In this document: in pieces, positions 1 through 9,103 of the stretch
Layout of the letters: every line of letters starts with the position of its first letter
Numbering within the stretch: the first letter of the stretch is position 1
Source: Thiothrix nivea DSM 5205
Lineage (GTDB): Bacteria; Pseudomonadota; Gammaproteobacteria; Thiotrichales; Thiotrichaceae
DNA: 64,000 bases
Direction of reading: 5' to 3'
Assembly: GCF_000260135.1 (NCBI RefSeq)
Contig: NZ_JH651384.1
Span: forward strand, 437,693 to 501,692
The notes under the pieces: generated by a model
Database searches by the model: none
Told to the model about the DNA's origin: nothing
Seen by the model: only the letters and a program-made list of their open reading frames with translations
Translations under genes and position numbers: made by a program

Positions 1-1
1 C

Positions 2-1063
2 GCCGAACAGGTCATGACCAAACTGCGTGAATACGATGGCATTTTCGACATCAAGAACAGCTTCGACGGCGGCAAGCAGGAAGTGCAGCTACGCCTGCGC
101 CCGGAAGCCGAGCAGCTTGGCCTGACCCTGAGCGCCTTGGGGACGCAGGTACGCCATGCCATTTTCGGTGCGGAAGCCCAACGCATCCAGCGTGACCAAA
201 GCGAAGTGAAAGTGATGGTGCGCTACCCCAGAGAGGAACGCTATTCCTTGGCCGACCTGCAAAACCTGCGCATCCGCACCCCTGACGGGGCAGAAATCCC
301 GCTGATCGAAGTGGCGGATGTGGCGCTGAAACAAGGCACTTCCAAGATTTCGCGGGTCAACCGCCAGCGCATCCTCAACGTCACCGCTGACCTGAACAAA
401 CAGAAGGTGGATGCCAACAAGGTGGCGGCTGACCTCAAGGAATGGTTGCCGGGAATGCTGGCACAATACCCTGGCGTGAGTTACGACATGGAAGGCGAAC
501 GCCGCGAACAGCAACAGTTTTTCAGCAGCCTGATGACCGGTTTCGGCATCGCCTTGCTGGGGATTTATGTGCTGCTGGCAATTCCGTTCAAGTCCTACTC
601 CCAGCCGTTAATGGTGATGAGCATTATCCCGTTTAGTTTCATCGGCGCACTCGGCGGGCATATACTGATGGGGATGGACATCAGCATCAGCAGCGTGATG
701 GGCTTCCTCGCGCTGGTCGGCGTGGTGGTGAATGACTCACTGGTATTGGTGGAATACATCAACCGCAAGGTGCGCGAGGGGATGCCGATGCACGAAGCCA
801 TCCGCCTCGGTGGCGGGGCGCGTTTCCGCCCTATCCTGCTGACTTCGCTGACGACGTTTGCCGGGCTGACGCCGCTGATCCTGGAAAAGAGCACGCAGGC
901 TCAATTCCTGATCCCGATGGCGGTGAGCCTCGGTTTCGGCATCATGTTCGCGACGCTGCTGACGCTGTTCCTGATTCCCTCGCTGTATTTGATGGCAGAG
1001 GATGTGAAGGCGTTGCCGGGCAGGATTTGGGAAGTAGTGACGCGGAAGAAGGCTGCTGTGTAG
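2..1063 (+). CDS. RND efflux transporter permease, C-terminal part (cut by window edge)
   Basis: The reading frame is open to the left edge, so this is the C-terminal ~354 residues of a protein that normally has about 1000-1050. Seen: a periplasmic porter segment with a stretch listing ParE-like 'VRYPREERYSLADL', then a hydrophobic block starting near GIALLGIYVLLAIPF with the run of closely spaced membrane helices typical of the second half of AcrB/MMPL-type pumps, including the SVMGFLALVGVVVNDSLVLVE helix. The family exports drugs, metals or other small molecules across the envelope using proton-motive force, with a periplasmic adaptor and outer-membrane channel that must lie upstream. The substrate cannot be told from this fragment. 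The next gene starts only 18 bp downstream. Confidence 0.9.
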   Translation, partial: AEQVMTKLREYDGIFDIKNSFDGGKQEVQLRLRPEAEQLGLTLSALGTQVRHAIFGAEAQRIQRDQSEVKVMVRYPREERYSLADLQNLRIRTPDGAEIPLIEVADVALKQGTSKISRVNRQRILNVTADLNKQKVDANKVAADLKEWLPGMLAQYPGVSYDMEGERREQQQFFSSLMTGFGIALLGIYVLLAIPFKSYSQPLMVMSIIPFSFIGALGGHILMGMDISISSVMGFLALVGVVVNDSLVLVEYINRKVREGMPMHEAIRLGGGARFRPILLTSLTTFAGLTPLILEKSTQAQFLIPMAVSLGFGIMFATLLTLFLIPSLYLMAEDVKALPGRIWEVVTRKKAAV

Positions 1064-1081
1064 ACTAGGGGTAACGGGGAC

Positions 1082-1738
1082 ATGCAAAAGATGGATAACC
1101 GGTGTAAAAAGGGTGATGAAAAGGGCGTATGCAATACACCCCTACGAAGATCCCTTGCAGGGGTGTATTGCATACGCCCTCTTCTACTATCCCTGCTGCT
1201 ATTACCGGGGCTGGTATTCGCCGTACCGTCCGAGCGCCCTGCCGAATGGGCAAAGCCGGTGGCCAACAGCAAGCTGGACAACTTTTATCAGGTAAGCCCG
1301 TTGCTATACCGCTCCGCCCAGCCGCTTCCGGAAGATTTCCGCGAACTGCAACAACGTGGTATCAGCGAAGTACTGGATTTGCGCCTGTACCACCGCGACA
1401 CGCCTGTGCCTGATTCAACACTGGAATTACAGCAAGCTCCGCTGTCACCGGGCAATATCAACCCCCGGTATCTGACCAAAGCCTTGCAGGTTATCGCCAA
1501 CGCCAAAGGGCCGGTACTGGTGCATTGCCTGCACGGCTCCGACCGTACCGGGCTGGTGGTCGCCCTGTATCGCGTCGTCTGCCAAGGCTGGAGCAAACAG
1601 CAGGCAATCGAGGAAATGCAGGATGGTGGGTATGGTTTCCACCTCTTTTTTAGCAATATCCCGGCATTTATCGAAGAGGTCGATGAGGAAAAGCTGCGCA
1701 GGGATGTGCGTGGGAAAGCATGTCCGGCAATACAATAA
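1082..1738 (+). CDS. exported tyrosine/dual-specificity phosphatase-like protein
   Basis: 218 residues. The active-site loop HCLHGSDRTG (Cys149, Arg155) is the CX5R signature of cysteine-based protein tyrosine and dual-specificity phosphatases, which dephosphorylate through a phosphocysteine intermediate. A hydrophobic stretch at about residues 33-48 followed by VFAVPS suggests a signal peptide and a periplasmic location. The first ~33 residues are odd: they are translated from a perfect 22-bp palindrome. The real start may therefore be further in, for example the GTG at 1163, which would place the signal peptide close to the N terminus. The gene follows the RND pump by 18 bp and is followed by sdaA after 12 bp, so the three could be co-transcribed. 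Substrate unknown. Confidence 0.75.
   Translation: MQKMDNRCKKGDEKGVCNTPLRRSLAGVYCIRPLLLSLLLLPGLVFAVPSERPAEWAKPVANSKLDNFYQVSPLLYRSAQPLPEDFRELQQRGISEVLDLRLYHRDTPVPDSTLELQQAPLSPGNINPRYLTKALQVIANAKGPVLVHCLHGSDRTGLVVALYRVVCQGWSKQQAIEEMQDGGYGFHLFFSNIPAFIEEVDEEKLRRDVRGKACPAIQ
1122..1180. repeat. perfect 22-bp inverted repeat overlapping a gene start
   Basis: Arms 1122-1143 and 1159-1180 are exact reverse complements (arm begins AGGGCGTATGCAATAC) separated by a 15-nt loop. The whole structure lies inside the reading frame of the phosphatase gene, encoding residues 14-33 just before its hydrophobic signal segment. It lacks a T-run, so it is not a standard intrinsic terminator. It could be a mobile palindromic repeat, or a hairpin over the true translation start. 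Confidence 0.9.
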
Positions 1739-1750
1739 GGAAAACACAGC

Positions 1751-3130
1751 GTGTTCATCAGCGTACTGGAATTGTTCAAAATCGGCATCGGCCCGTCGAG
1801 TTCCCATACCCTCGGCCCAATGGTCGCCGCCCACAGCTTTATTCAGCGCATTCGCTCACTGGGCATGGAGACTGGCCGATTCAGCCATGCCCACCTGCGC
1901 TGCACCCTGAAAGGCTCCCTCGCGTTTACCGGCAAGGGGCACGCTACTGATCGTGCCATTACCCTGGGCGTGCATGGCTACCTTCCCGCCAATCTCCCTG
2001 AAAACGACCTGGATGCACTGGCCAAACAACTCTGGGCAAGCAATTATGTGCGACTGGATGAACAACTCACCATAACATTCAATCCAAGCAGCGATATTGT
2101 GTTCGACTACGGCGAACCTTTACCCGAACACCCTAACGGCATGATCTTCGAGCTACTTGACGCCGACCAGCAACCCATCCTTGCGGAAACCTGCTTTTCC
2201 ATCGGTGGCGGTTTCATTAGCAGCCGCGAAGAAATTACCCAGCTACAAGCCCCGCTTAAAAGCACGCCGCTGGCTTCCTGCCAATACCCGTTCGACTCCG
2301 CCAGCGCGATGTTGCAGATGGCGCAGGCAAGCAGCTTGTCCATCGCACAAATGAAACGCTGCAACGAACTGGGGCGCATGACCGAAACCTGCCTCGACGC
2401 AGGTCTGGATAACATCTGGCAAGCCATGCGTACCTGCATTGAAAAGGGTTTGCATACGGAAGGCGTGTTGCCCGGCGGCCTAAACATCCCGCGCCGCGCC
2501 AAACACCTTTATCAGGACATTCGGCGCAATCCAGCCAGCGCCACCATCAATGACTGGTTATGCGCCTACGCCATGGCCGTCAACGAAGAAAATGCTGCCG
2601 GTAACCAGGTCGTAACCGCCCCAACCAATGGTGCTGCCGGTGTCATACCCGCCGTCCTGTACTATTTCCTTACCCATGAAAACGGTACGCCCGCGCAAGT
2701 ACACAACTACCTGCTGACCGCCAGTGCCATTGGCGGCCTGATCAAGCACCGCAGCTCTATCTCTGGCGCGGAAGTCGGCTGTCAGGGCGAAGTCGGTTCC
2801 GCCGCCGCCATGGCCGCCGCCGGTCTGTGCGCGATCCGTGGCGGCACGCCCGAACAGGTGGAAAATGCCGCCGAAATTGCCCTCGAACATCACCTCGGCA
2901 TGACCTGCGACCCGGTGAAAGGGCTGGTGCAAGTTCCCTGCATCGAGCGCAACGGATTTGGAGCCATCAAAGCTTATACAGCCGCATCCCTCGCCCTGCG
3001 TGGTACAGGCGTACACTTTATGCCGCTGGACAGCTGCATCGCCGCCATGAAACAAACCGGCCTGGAAATGTCCCACAAATACAAGGAAACCTCACTGGGT
3101 GGGCTGGCGGTTAGCATCACCGAATGCTGA
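1751..3130 (+). CDS. sdaA: L-serine ammonia-lyase (L-serine dehydratase), iron-sulfur type
   Basis: 459 residues, the usual length for the single-chain iron-sulfur L-serine dehydratase, which converts L-serine to pyruvate and ammonia in the cytoplasm. Seen: the N-terminal SSSHTLGPM motif, the [16 protein letters not shown] motif and the C-terminal [12 protein letters not shown] motif, whose cysteines are expected to ligate the [4Fe-4S] cluster. The start is a GTG preceded by AAGGA at 1737-1741, which overlaps the stop codon of the phosphatase gene, so translation is probably coupled or at least the genes share a transcript. No truncation is seen. Confidence 0.93.
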   Translation: MFISVLELFKIGIGPSSSHTLGPMVAAHSFIQRIRSLGMETGRFSHAHLRCTLKGSLAFTGKGHATDRAITLGVHGYLPANLPENDLDALAKQLWASNYVRLDEQLTITFNPSSDIVFDYGEPLPEHPNGMIFELLDADQQPILAETCFSIGGGFISSREEITQLQAPLKSTPLASCQYPFDSASAMLQMAQASSLSIAQMKRCNELGRMTETCLDAGLDNIWQAMRTCIEKGLHTEGVLPGGLNIPRRAKHLYQDIRRNPASATINDWLCAYAMAVNEENAAGNQVVTAPTNGAAGVIPAVLYYFLTHENGTPAQVHNYLLTASAIGGLIKHRSSISGAEVGCQGEVGSAAAMAAAGLCAIRGGTPEQVENAAEIALEHHLGMTCDPVKGLVQVPCIERNGFGAIKAYTAASLALRGTGVHFMPLDSCIAAMKQTGLEMSHKYKETSLGGLAVSITEC

Positions 3131-3339
3131 CCGCCAGCAACGTTTGATTATTTTTCAATCAATCTGATAAACTTCCTCTGCTGGTAAGCACTTATCAGCG
3201 CTATCCTCACTTTATCCACAGGCTTGTGCACGCACTGTGGGGATAACCCATCTTTTTATTCCCGGGCAACAACCACAGAGAAGGCTCACATTGTTACCCA
3301 CACCCATCACCAGCCCTCTTCTCCAAAACAAAAGTTGGT
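3131..3339. other. intergenic region between convergent genes, no gene seen
   Basis: 209 bp between the sdaA stop and the end of the minus-strand ROCO gene. It contains a short AT hairpin near 3145-3163 (TTGATT/AATCAA arms) that could act as a weak terminator, and one TTATCCACA at 3212-3220 matching the DnaA-box consensus. A single box is not evidence of an origin. Confidence 0.5.
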
Positions 3340-5922
3340 TCACAATAGCGCCACCGCTGTAGTAATCGCCCCCACAATCCCCGCCTGATGCTCCATGGCA
3401 AATTTGGCAATATCGGTGGTGGTTTTGGTAACACCCAGCACGTCTTTCAGCCCATTCCAGACACTGCCCAACAACTTGCGGGATTCTGGTTTGCCGCCTT
3501 TATCTTCCAGCGCCTCTTTGACCTGACCAACAGCAATGATTTCTTTTGCTGGTAGACTGCCCGCCTGCTTGAGCAACTCATCAACAATCACCGCAATCTG
3601 CTGGCGCTGGTCGGTAGTAATTGTATTTTCAGATTTATCCAGAAACTGATTCATCTCCACATCATGACTATGCGTCACGTACTGACCATCACCTTCGTTG
3701 TGCGTTGAATCGTAGTAGTTGGTTACTTTACCTGCTGCCATAGCCTTAATCTCCTCAACCAATTGTGGACGATTGTTTATTTGCCCCAATACACCAACCA
3801 GCCGTTCGGCGGAATGCACGGAAAATACCTGCTGATCCAGCACCACGGAGGGCACAATCTGCTCCTCGCGGATGCCCTTGCCTTCCAGCAGCACGGCCTT
3901 CAGGTTGACCAGCACGGTGTTGAGCAATCCGGCGAAATCCTGCCAGTCTCCGGCCAGCGCCAGTTCCACCACGCTTTTGCGCGTCAGGTAATGGACGACC
4001 GCGCGGCTGTGGTTTTTGCGCAGGATGAAGCCTTGCCGCCAGATGTCAGCCGTACTGCTGATGCCACCCGGCACAAACAGGCGATGCACCAGCGCGGCAT
4101 GGAAACCCAGCGGCAGATAAGGCAGGTCGAAACGGATCGCCAACCCCTGCGCCTTGTCCCCGAGCAGTTCGCTGGCCTCCGGCAATTCATCGGCGGGGGC
4201 TGCGTCCGGGAAGAAATAACCGTCATCGCTGGTCAGTTTGCGGCACAGTGAGCGCATCTGTAAAAACTCGACCAGATGGGTCATGTGCTGGGTTGCGATT
4301 TGCCCCTTGAATTCGCGTTGCAGGGTTTTCAGTTTCAACACGCCCTTGGCTTCACGCAGCAGGGGTGAATACAGCACGGCGTAGGCGTTATCCACCGCCC
4401 AGGCCGGTTTCAGGCAGTAGTGCTGGTCGTCGCTGTCCACCCGCACCAGAAAACCCAGTTGCTCCAGTTTGTTGGGCAGGGTTTCGACAGACTCCGGCCT
4501 GCGCGTGACCTGTTCAATGATGTCCTCCAGATCGGCGGATTCGAGGAACACATCGTCCTGATACTGTTGTTGCAGGGCTTCGTTCACATCCAGCGTTTCT
4601 TTCAACACCATGCGCTGGCTGTCGAGACAGGCTTTTTCCAACGCCTGCACGAAATCCTTGAAACCAGGCGCATCCGATTCATGGCAGGAAAAATAGAAGA
4701 AACTGCCTTCATCCAGCAAATCGGGGAATTCGCGCCGCAATCGTACTTCGTTCTGGCGGGTTTCACATTTTTCATACCAGTTTGTCACCAGCAATGTTGT
4801 TACTGCCCGTCCCTTCGTTATCTCTCTGATTTGATAAAGCCATTCATCCGGCGCTTGTTCGTGGCGGCTATCCACCACCAGCACGTACACGCAGTTTTCA
4901 TGCAGGAAGGCACGATGCAAGCCGTGGAAAATGGTTTGTCCGCCGAAGTCCCATAGGTACAAATCCAATGGCTTATATTCCTGCCGTAAATAGCCGAATA
5001 TTTTGTACAAATTCAATGACTGATGATTTAGATAATCCACTCCAACTGTCAATTTTTTATCCTGTTCCACCAAAGGTCTACCCTGTAAACGGTCAGCCAA
5101 AGAACTTTTCCCGGCTCCACCCGGCCCTAACAATAAGACCCGGACAGCGTGGATGTGCTCTGCTGTCTCACCTTCCAGAATCAAGCGACGCAATATAGCT
5201 GGGTCATTTAATTCACCATAAGAAAATGCTTCCAAATAATTTTTTGCATGATTACTTAATGGCTTTGATTCCCACAAATCATTCAAGTCATTTGCTATAA
5301 AATCTAAATCCAGATTTCGCAATTGTTGAGTAAAATCAAACCAATGCTGATTGATTTCTGCTAATTTAAATTTATCTGCATCTGACTCCGCACATTCCCA
5401 TAAGGGTTGGCTATACCACCACTTTGGTGTCAAAGCATTTATCTGGCTTATTAACTTATAATCAACAGCAGCGCTATATTTGTTGGCTGAGCAGGCATCA
5501 GTGACAGAAGTAACAGCAATGGCGGATGCATCATGAACGGCACGTTCAACGGCAGTAGCGCTAACAACAACTTCCGTATAAGTGTAAACAGAAGCAGCCT
5601 TACCAGCGACTCCAGCAGCGCAGGTGGCGGCAGAAACTGCACTAACAGCGTGTGTGTCGGCTCCAAGAGTCGCAGCATGAGCTGAAGCTCTGAGGGCTGC
5701 GTTCTGTTTTGGGACTTTCATCCACTGTCCCAAAATCAAAGATATATGGCAAATTGCAATTAAATTCTCAACAGATTTATCTCCCCAAATATGTTTAACA
5801 GACAAATGTCCCAAAGTGGGCAATGCACGCAAAGCATTTCGCCATGCATACCACACCAACGCATCTATCCCTTTTTCACGATAAAGCTTTTCAAGGTCTT
5901 CTTTGGTGGGAAGTTCTGCCAT
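3340..5922 (-). CDS. large ROCO-family (Roc-COR) GTPase, possible conflict/defence protein
   Basis: 860 residues. Seen: an N-terminal helical region (1-70, with ALVWYAWRNALRALP), a very alanine-rich stretch (about 75-150), then a Ras-of-complex GTPase domain with P-loop GPGGAGKSS (266-274), switch II WDFGGQ (324-329) and a degenerate G4 TNWYEK (380-385). After it comes a ~300-residue region consistent with a COR domain, and a C-terminal tail that ends in a hydrophobic helix (GIVGAITTAVALL). There are no leucine-rich repeats, unlike many bacterial ROCO proteins. ROCO proteins are GTP-regulated dimerising switches whose bacterial roles are mostly unknown. It sits alone beside three toxin-antitoxin loci in IS-rich DNA, which hints at a defence or conflict role (inference). 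The start ATG at 5922 follows a short remnant of another gene. Confidence 0.7.
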   Translation of the reverse strand: MAELPTKEDLEKLYREKGIDALVWYAWRNALRALPTLGHLSVKHIWGDKSVENLIAICHISLILGQWMKVPKQNAALRASAHAATLGADTHAVSAVSAATCAAGVAGKAASVYTYTEVVVSATAVERAVHDASAIAVTSVTDACSANKYSAAVDYKLISQINALTPKWWYSQPLWECAESDADKFKLAEINQHWFDFTQQLRNLDLDFIANDLNDLWESKPLSNHAKNYLEAFSYGELNDPAILRRLILEGETAEHIHAVRVLLLGPGGAGKSSLADRLQGRPLVEQDKKLTVGVDYLNHQSLNLYKIFGYLRQEYKPLDLYLWDFGGQTIFHGLHRAFLHENCVYVLVVDSRHEQAPDEWLYQIREITKGRAVTTLLVTNWYEKCETRQNEVRLRREFPDLLDEGSFFYFSCHESDAPGFKDFVQALEKACLDSQRMVLKETLDVNEALQQQYQDDVFLESADLEDIIEQVTRRPESVETLPNKLEQLGFLVRVDSDDQHYCLKPAWAVDNAYAVLYSPLLREAKGVLKLKTLQREFKGQIATQHMTHLVEFLQMRSLCRKLTSDDGYFFPDAAPADELPEASELLGDKAQGLAIRFDLPYLPLGFHAALVHRLFVPGGISSTADIWRQGFILRKNHSRAVVHYLTRKSVVELALAGDWQDFAGLLNTVLVNLKAVLLEGKGIREEQIVPSVVLDQQVFSVHSAERLVGVLGQINNRPQLVEEIKAMAAGKVTNYYDSTHNEGDGQYVTHSHDVEMNQFLDKSENTITTDQRQQIAVIVDELLKQAGSLPAKEIIAVGQVKEALEDKGGKPESRKLLGSVWNGLKDVLGVTKTTTDIAKFAMEHQAGIVGAITTAVALL

Positions 5923-6018
5923 AGCCGCCAGATTTGTGGTGGGGATGGTTTACATTTTGGCACAGGCAGGCTGGAAATTCAGCGGATTATTAATACCCAC
6001 AAAACTCGGCAGACTTCA

Positions 6019-6072
6019 TCACTTGCACACCTTGAATGTGCTGATCAGGATGCTGGTGTTGATAGCAGATAT
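6019..6072 (-). pseudogene. remnant of a PIN-type (VapC-like) toxin N terminus
   Basis: Directly after the antitoxin stop, a GAGGGGAA ribosome-binding sequence precedes 17 codons reading (ATA)SAINTSILISTFKVCK and a stop. This resembles the MxxxIDTNVLIS start of PIN-domain toxins, with the start codon now ATA and the metal-binding Asp replaced. Nothing else of a toxin remains before the ROCO start at 5922. The call rests on position and a short resemblance only. Confidence 0.3.
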
Positions 6073-6078
6073 TTCCCC

Positions 6079-6279
6079 TCAGCCATTCAGGATGTCATCC
6101 AGTATTTCGGGAGTCAGGCCGTTACGCTGCGCTTCTTCGCCCATTTCCTGCAAACCCTGGATAACGCTTTCGGCAGACGGCGCAGGAGCTTGGCGTTTCT
6201 TTTCCAGCATGGCGTATATGGCCAACAGGCGGCGTTTCCTTTCAGCATCCAGCGGCAATGAAGCATTGGGTGTGTTCAT
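6079..6279 (-). CDS. small VapB-like antitoxin (hypothetical)
   Basis: 66 residues from ATG 6279; an in-frame GTG at 6294 would give 71. The protein is charged and helical and ends NGLTPEILDDILNG, a C-terminal pattern I associate with antitoxins of PIN-type toxins. It lies downstream of the TumE-like toxin gene on the same strand (before the IS66 insertion the gap was about 20 bp) and just upstream of what looks like a truncated toxin start. It may now be an orphan antitoxin. Family assignment is from memory of sequence style, not a search. Confidence 0.5.
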   Translation of the reverse strand: MNTPNASLPLDAERKRRLLAIYAMLEKKRQAPAPSAESVIQGLQEMGEEAQRNGLTPEILDDILNG

Positions 6280-6416
6280 CACGATATTTCTCACATTGAG
6301 TGGTCAGTTCTCAGTACGCTGATACTCCGTAAGCGCTTCTAAATCCCCCTCCTTTCAGCGCCCCACGTAATCCCGGACACTCAGCCCATCAGCAACAGAT
6401 TGCATGGGAGAACACG

Positions 6417-6764
6417 ATGAATCCAGGTCAAGATGGGCGTCTGGCGTACTGGCAAGCCCAGCTCCAACGCTTCCAGTCCTCCGGCCTTTCCGGAGTCCAG
6501 TATTGTGAACAGGAACAGTTGAGTTACCACGGCTTTGTCTACTGGCGGCGCAAATTATGCGGTACGGCGGGCAAGCCGCCCGGGGATGGCAAACGCCCGG
6601 TATTGCCAGAGCCTTCCGGTTTCGTGACTGTCCGCCCGGCGCAGCCGGGGACAGACGCCCGGACGGGCGATGGCCTGGAGCTGTCCCTGCCGAATGGCCT
6701 GGTGATCAGGAATATCCACCCCGGCAATGTGGCCTTGCTGCGCCGGTTGCTGGGGCAGTTGTAA
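6417..6764 (+). CDS. tnpA: IS66 accessory protein TnpA
   Basis: 115 residues, opening MNPGQDGRLAYWQAQLQRFQ and containing the SGVQYCEQEQLSYHGFVYWRRKL helix-turn-helix-like region typical of IS66 TnpA (IS66 orf1), which is needed with TnpB and TnpC for transposition. The TAA stop overlaps the ATG of tnpB (TAATG at 6762-6766), indicating translational coupling. It is identical in layout to 41213-41560 on the other strand and appears intact in both copies. Confidence 0.92.
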   Translation: MNPGQDGRLAYWQAQLQRFQSSGLSGVQYCEQEQLSYHGFVYWRRKLCGTAGKPPGDGKRPVLPEPSGFVTVRPAQPGTDARTGDGLELSLPNGLVIRNIHPGNVALLRRLLGQL

Positions 6765-7165
6765 TGGCCCGTTATTTCCGCCCCGCCGGGGAGATGCCGG
6801 ACATTTACCTTTACCGCCCGCCCATTGATTTCCGCAAGGCCGCCCAGGGGCTGGCGGCGATCGTGGCGCAGGAATTGGGCCACGACCCGTTTGCCGGGGC
6901 GCTGTACGCCTTCACCAACCGCCAGCGCACGAAAATCAAATGCCTGTATTGGGAAGACAATGGCTTTGTGCTGTATTACAAAGCCCTGGCGGAAGAGAAG
7001 TTCCATTGGCCGCAAACGGGGGATGGCGGGGTGATGGCGCTGACGGCCCAGCAGATCAACTGGCTGCTGGACGGTTATGACATCAGCCTGCTCAAAGGGC
7101 ATAAAAAAGTTGTGCTACGGGGCGCTGTTTTAGCGACTTATCCTGATGATTTTGTTATCATTTAA
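6764..7165 (+). CDS. tnpB: IS66 accessory protein TnpB, C terminus shifted by an extra A
   Basis: TnpB-type protein (IS66 orf2) with the conserved DIYLYRPPIDFRKAAQGLAA and ALYAFTNRQRTKIKCLYWEDNGF blocks. In copy 2 the protein ends HKKLCYGALF. Here a sixth A in the run 7103-7108 changes the frame, so the last residues become HKKVVLRGAV and the protein is about 11 residues longer, ending only 3 bp before tnpC. The core is complete, so function may be retained. Confidence 0.85.
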   Translation: MARYFRPAGEMPDIYLYRPPIDFRKAAQGLAAIVAQELGHDPFAGALYAFTNRQRTKIKCLYWEDNGFVLYYKALAEEKFHWPQTGDGGVMALTAQQINWLLDGYDISLLKGHKKVVLRGAVLATYPDDFVII

Positions 7166-7168
7166 CCC

Positions 7169-8792
7169 ATGGATTTAGCACCGCCGCCAGCCCCCAAAAC
7201 CACATCCCATAGCGACCTGGACGCTGCCCGCCTGCGCCAGTTGCTGGCGCAGCAAGAGGCGGAATTTGCCGCCGTCCTGAAACAGCGTGACCACCATATC
7301 CAGCTCCTGGAAGAAATGCTGCGCCTGGCCAAAATACAGCGGTTTAGCGCCCAGTCTGAAAAGCTCCCCTTCCAGATTGACCTGTTTGATGAAGCCGAGT
7401 TGGCAACCGCGCTGGAGGACATCGCCGGACGACTGCCGGAGGCGGAACCCGCCAGGCCCCGCCCCAGCCAACGCCAGCGCGGCTTCCCGCCCGGGCTGAA
7501 GCGCCAACGGGTGGAGCTGTTGTTGGGTGATGCGGAAAAAGCCGGGGCGACCCGCACGTTTTTCACCAAGGTCAAGGAAGAGCTGGACTACATCCCGGCG
7601 CAACTGGTGGTGCTGGAATACTGGCAGGAAAAAGCCGTGTTTGCCGCCGGGGCCAGCCAGGATCCCGCCCCGGCAACGGCAGATGGCGGGCCAACGCTGG
7701 TCGCCGCCGCCCGTCCGCCCCATCCGTTGGGCAAATGCCATGCCAGCCTCAACCTGCTGACGCAGGTCATCATCGCCAAATACGCCGATGGCCTGCCCCT
7801 GTACCGCCTGGAGGGCATTTCAAACGCCACGGCGCGGAACTCAGCCGCAGCAGCATGGCCCACTGGATCATCCGTCTGGAGGACAGCTTCAAACCCTGCT
7901 CAACCTGCTGCGCGAAACCCAGAACAGCGGCGCTTACCTGCAAGGCGATGAAACCCGCATCCAGGTGCTGAAGGAGGACGGCAAAACCGCCCAGGCCGAC
8001 AAATGGATGTGGGTGGTGCGGGGCGGCCCGCCGAACCAGGTGGCGGTCTTGTTTGAATACGACCCCAGCCGGGCGGGGAGCGTCCCCGAACGCCTACTGA
8101 TGGACTTCCACGGCATTTTCCAGGCCGACGGCTATTCCGGTTACGCCGCCGTGTGCCGCAACAACGCCATCACCCGCATTGGCTGCTGGGACCATGCCCG
8201 CCGCAAGTTCGTGGAGGCCGTCAAGGCGGCGGGCGGCAAACAGGCCCGTGGCAAACCCACCCTGGCGGATATTGCCCTGGGCATGATCCGCAGGCTCTAC
8301 CGCATCGAGGACAACATCAAGGGCCTGGACACGGCGGAGAAATACCGCCTGCGCCAGCAGTTGAGCGTGCCCCTGCTCAACGAACTGAAAACCTGGCTGG
8401 AAACGCAGGTCGGCAAGGTGATGAAAGGCGGCCTCACCCGCAAGGCGATGGAATACTGCCTCAACCAGTGGGAATACCTGAGTGGCTACTGCCAACGCGG
8501 CGACCTGCATATCAGCAATGTGCTGGCGGAGAACGCCATCCGCCCCTTTGCCGTGGGCCGCAAAGCCTGGCTGTTTGCCGACACCCCGCATGGCGCGCGC
8601 GCCAGCGCCGCCTGTTATTCCCTGATTGAAACCGCCAAGGCCAACGGCCTCGAACCGTATGCCTATATCCGCTATCTGCTGGAGCATATCGCCCAGGCCG
8701 ACACCCTGGAAAAATGGGAGGCCCTCCTGCCATGGAATGTGCCGCTGGAGAAATGTGCGAAAAAAGTCCCTTTTTTTGACAAGGGCAAGTAG
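7169..8792 (+). pseudogene. tnpC: IS66 transposase TnpC, frameshifted twice
   Basis: The DDE transposase of IS66. Copy 2 (39184-40809) is an uninterrupted 541-residue version; this copy differs by one missing T at 7818-7820 and one missing C at 7894-7896. The first frame therefore runs 7169-7951 and the C-terminal catalytic half is in another frame (to 8792). Both lesions are in homopolymers only 75 bp apart and together leave a net -2 shift. The element could still be mobilised by the intact TnpC of copy 2. Alternatively these are sequencing errors in a repeat. Confidence 0.88.
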
Positions 8793-9071
8793 GGCGATTT
8801 AACGGCGCTTACGATACTCCGCAATTTCCAGCAGCACATCTTCGAGTGAGGGTTCACAGCTATCACGAATCACATCCCGGTCGTGTTTGTGGTGGGGAAA
8901 TGTCGCAATCTGCCGGTGATGAGGGGCATTGTCATAACGGAAAATCATGTTCTGCCCGGCATCCATGTATTGATACCGATATTTGACCTTACCCGCGTGA
9001 TCGGTATTTTTGACTTCGGCAAAATCAAGCCGATCACCACCCTCAAACATGATAGAGCCAGCGATGTAACC

Positions 9072-9093
9072 TTGTTTATCGTTTGTTTATCGT
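9072..9093. repeat. 11-bp tandem duplication inside the toxin gene
   Basis: TTGTTTATCGT occurs twice back to back (9072-9082, 9083-9093). Removing one unit restores the toxin frame across LYNDKQGYIAGS, so the duplication is the inactivating frameshift. Confidence 0.9.
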
Positions 9094-9103
9094 TATAAAG
9101 GGT

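Larger units (their letters stand above)
6329..8812 (+). mobile_element. IS66-family element, copy 1 (8-bp target duplication)
   Basis: Ends begin GTAAGCGCTTCTAAAT (left) and, read inward from the right, GTAAGCGCCGTTAAAT. The flanks carry the exact 8-bp direct repeat GATACTCC (6321-6328 and 8813-8820), the IS66 hallmark. Contents are tnpA, tnpB and tnpC. Compared with copy 2 (39164-41648) it has three single-base homopolymer differences: +A in tnpB at 7103-7108, -T at 7818-7820 and -C at 7894-7896 in tnpC. It has inserted a few codons from the 3' end of the TumE-like toxin gene. Confidence 0.97.

Noticed and set aside
3212-3220. A consensus DnaA box TTATCCACA
   Set aside because: Only one box, no AT-rich unwinding region, no dnaA/dnaN or gidA nearby; not evidence for an origin.
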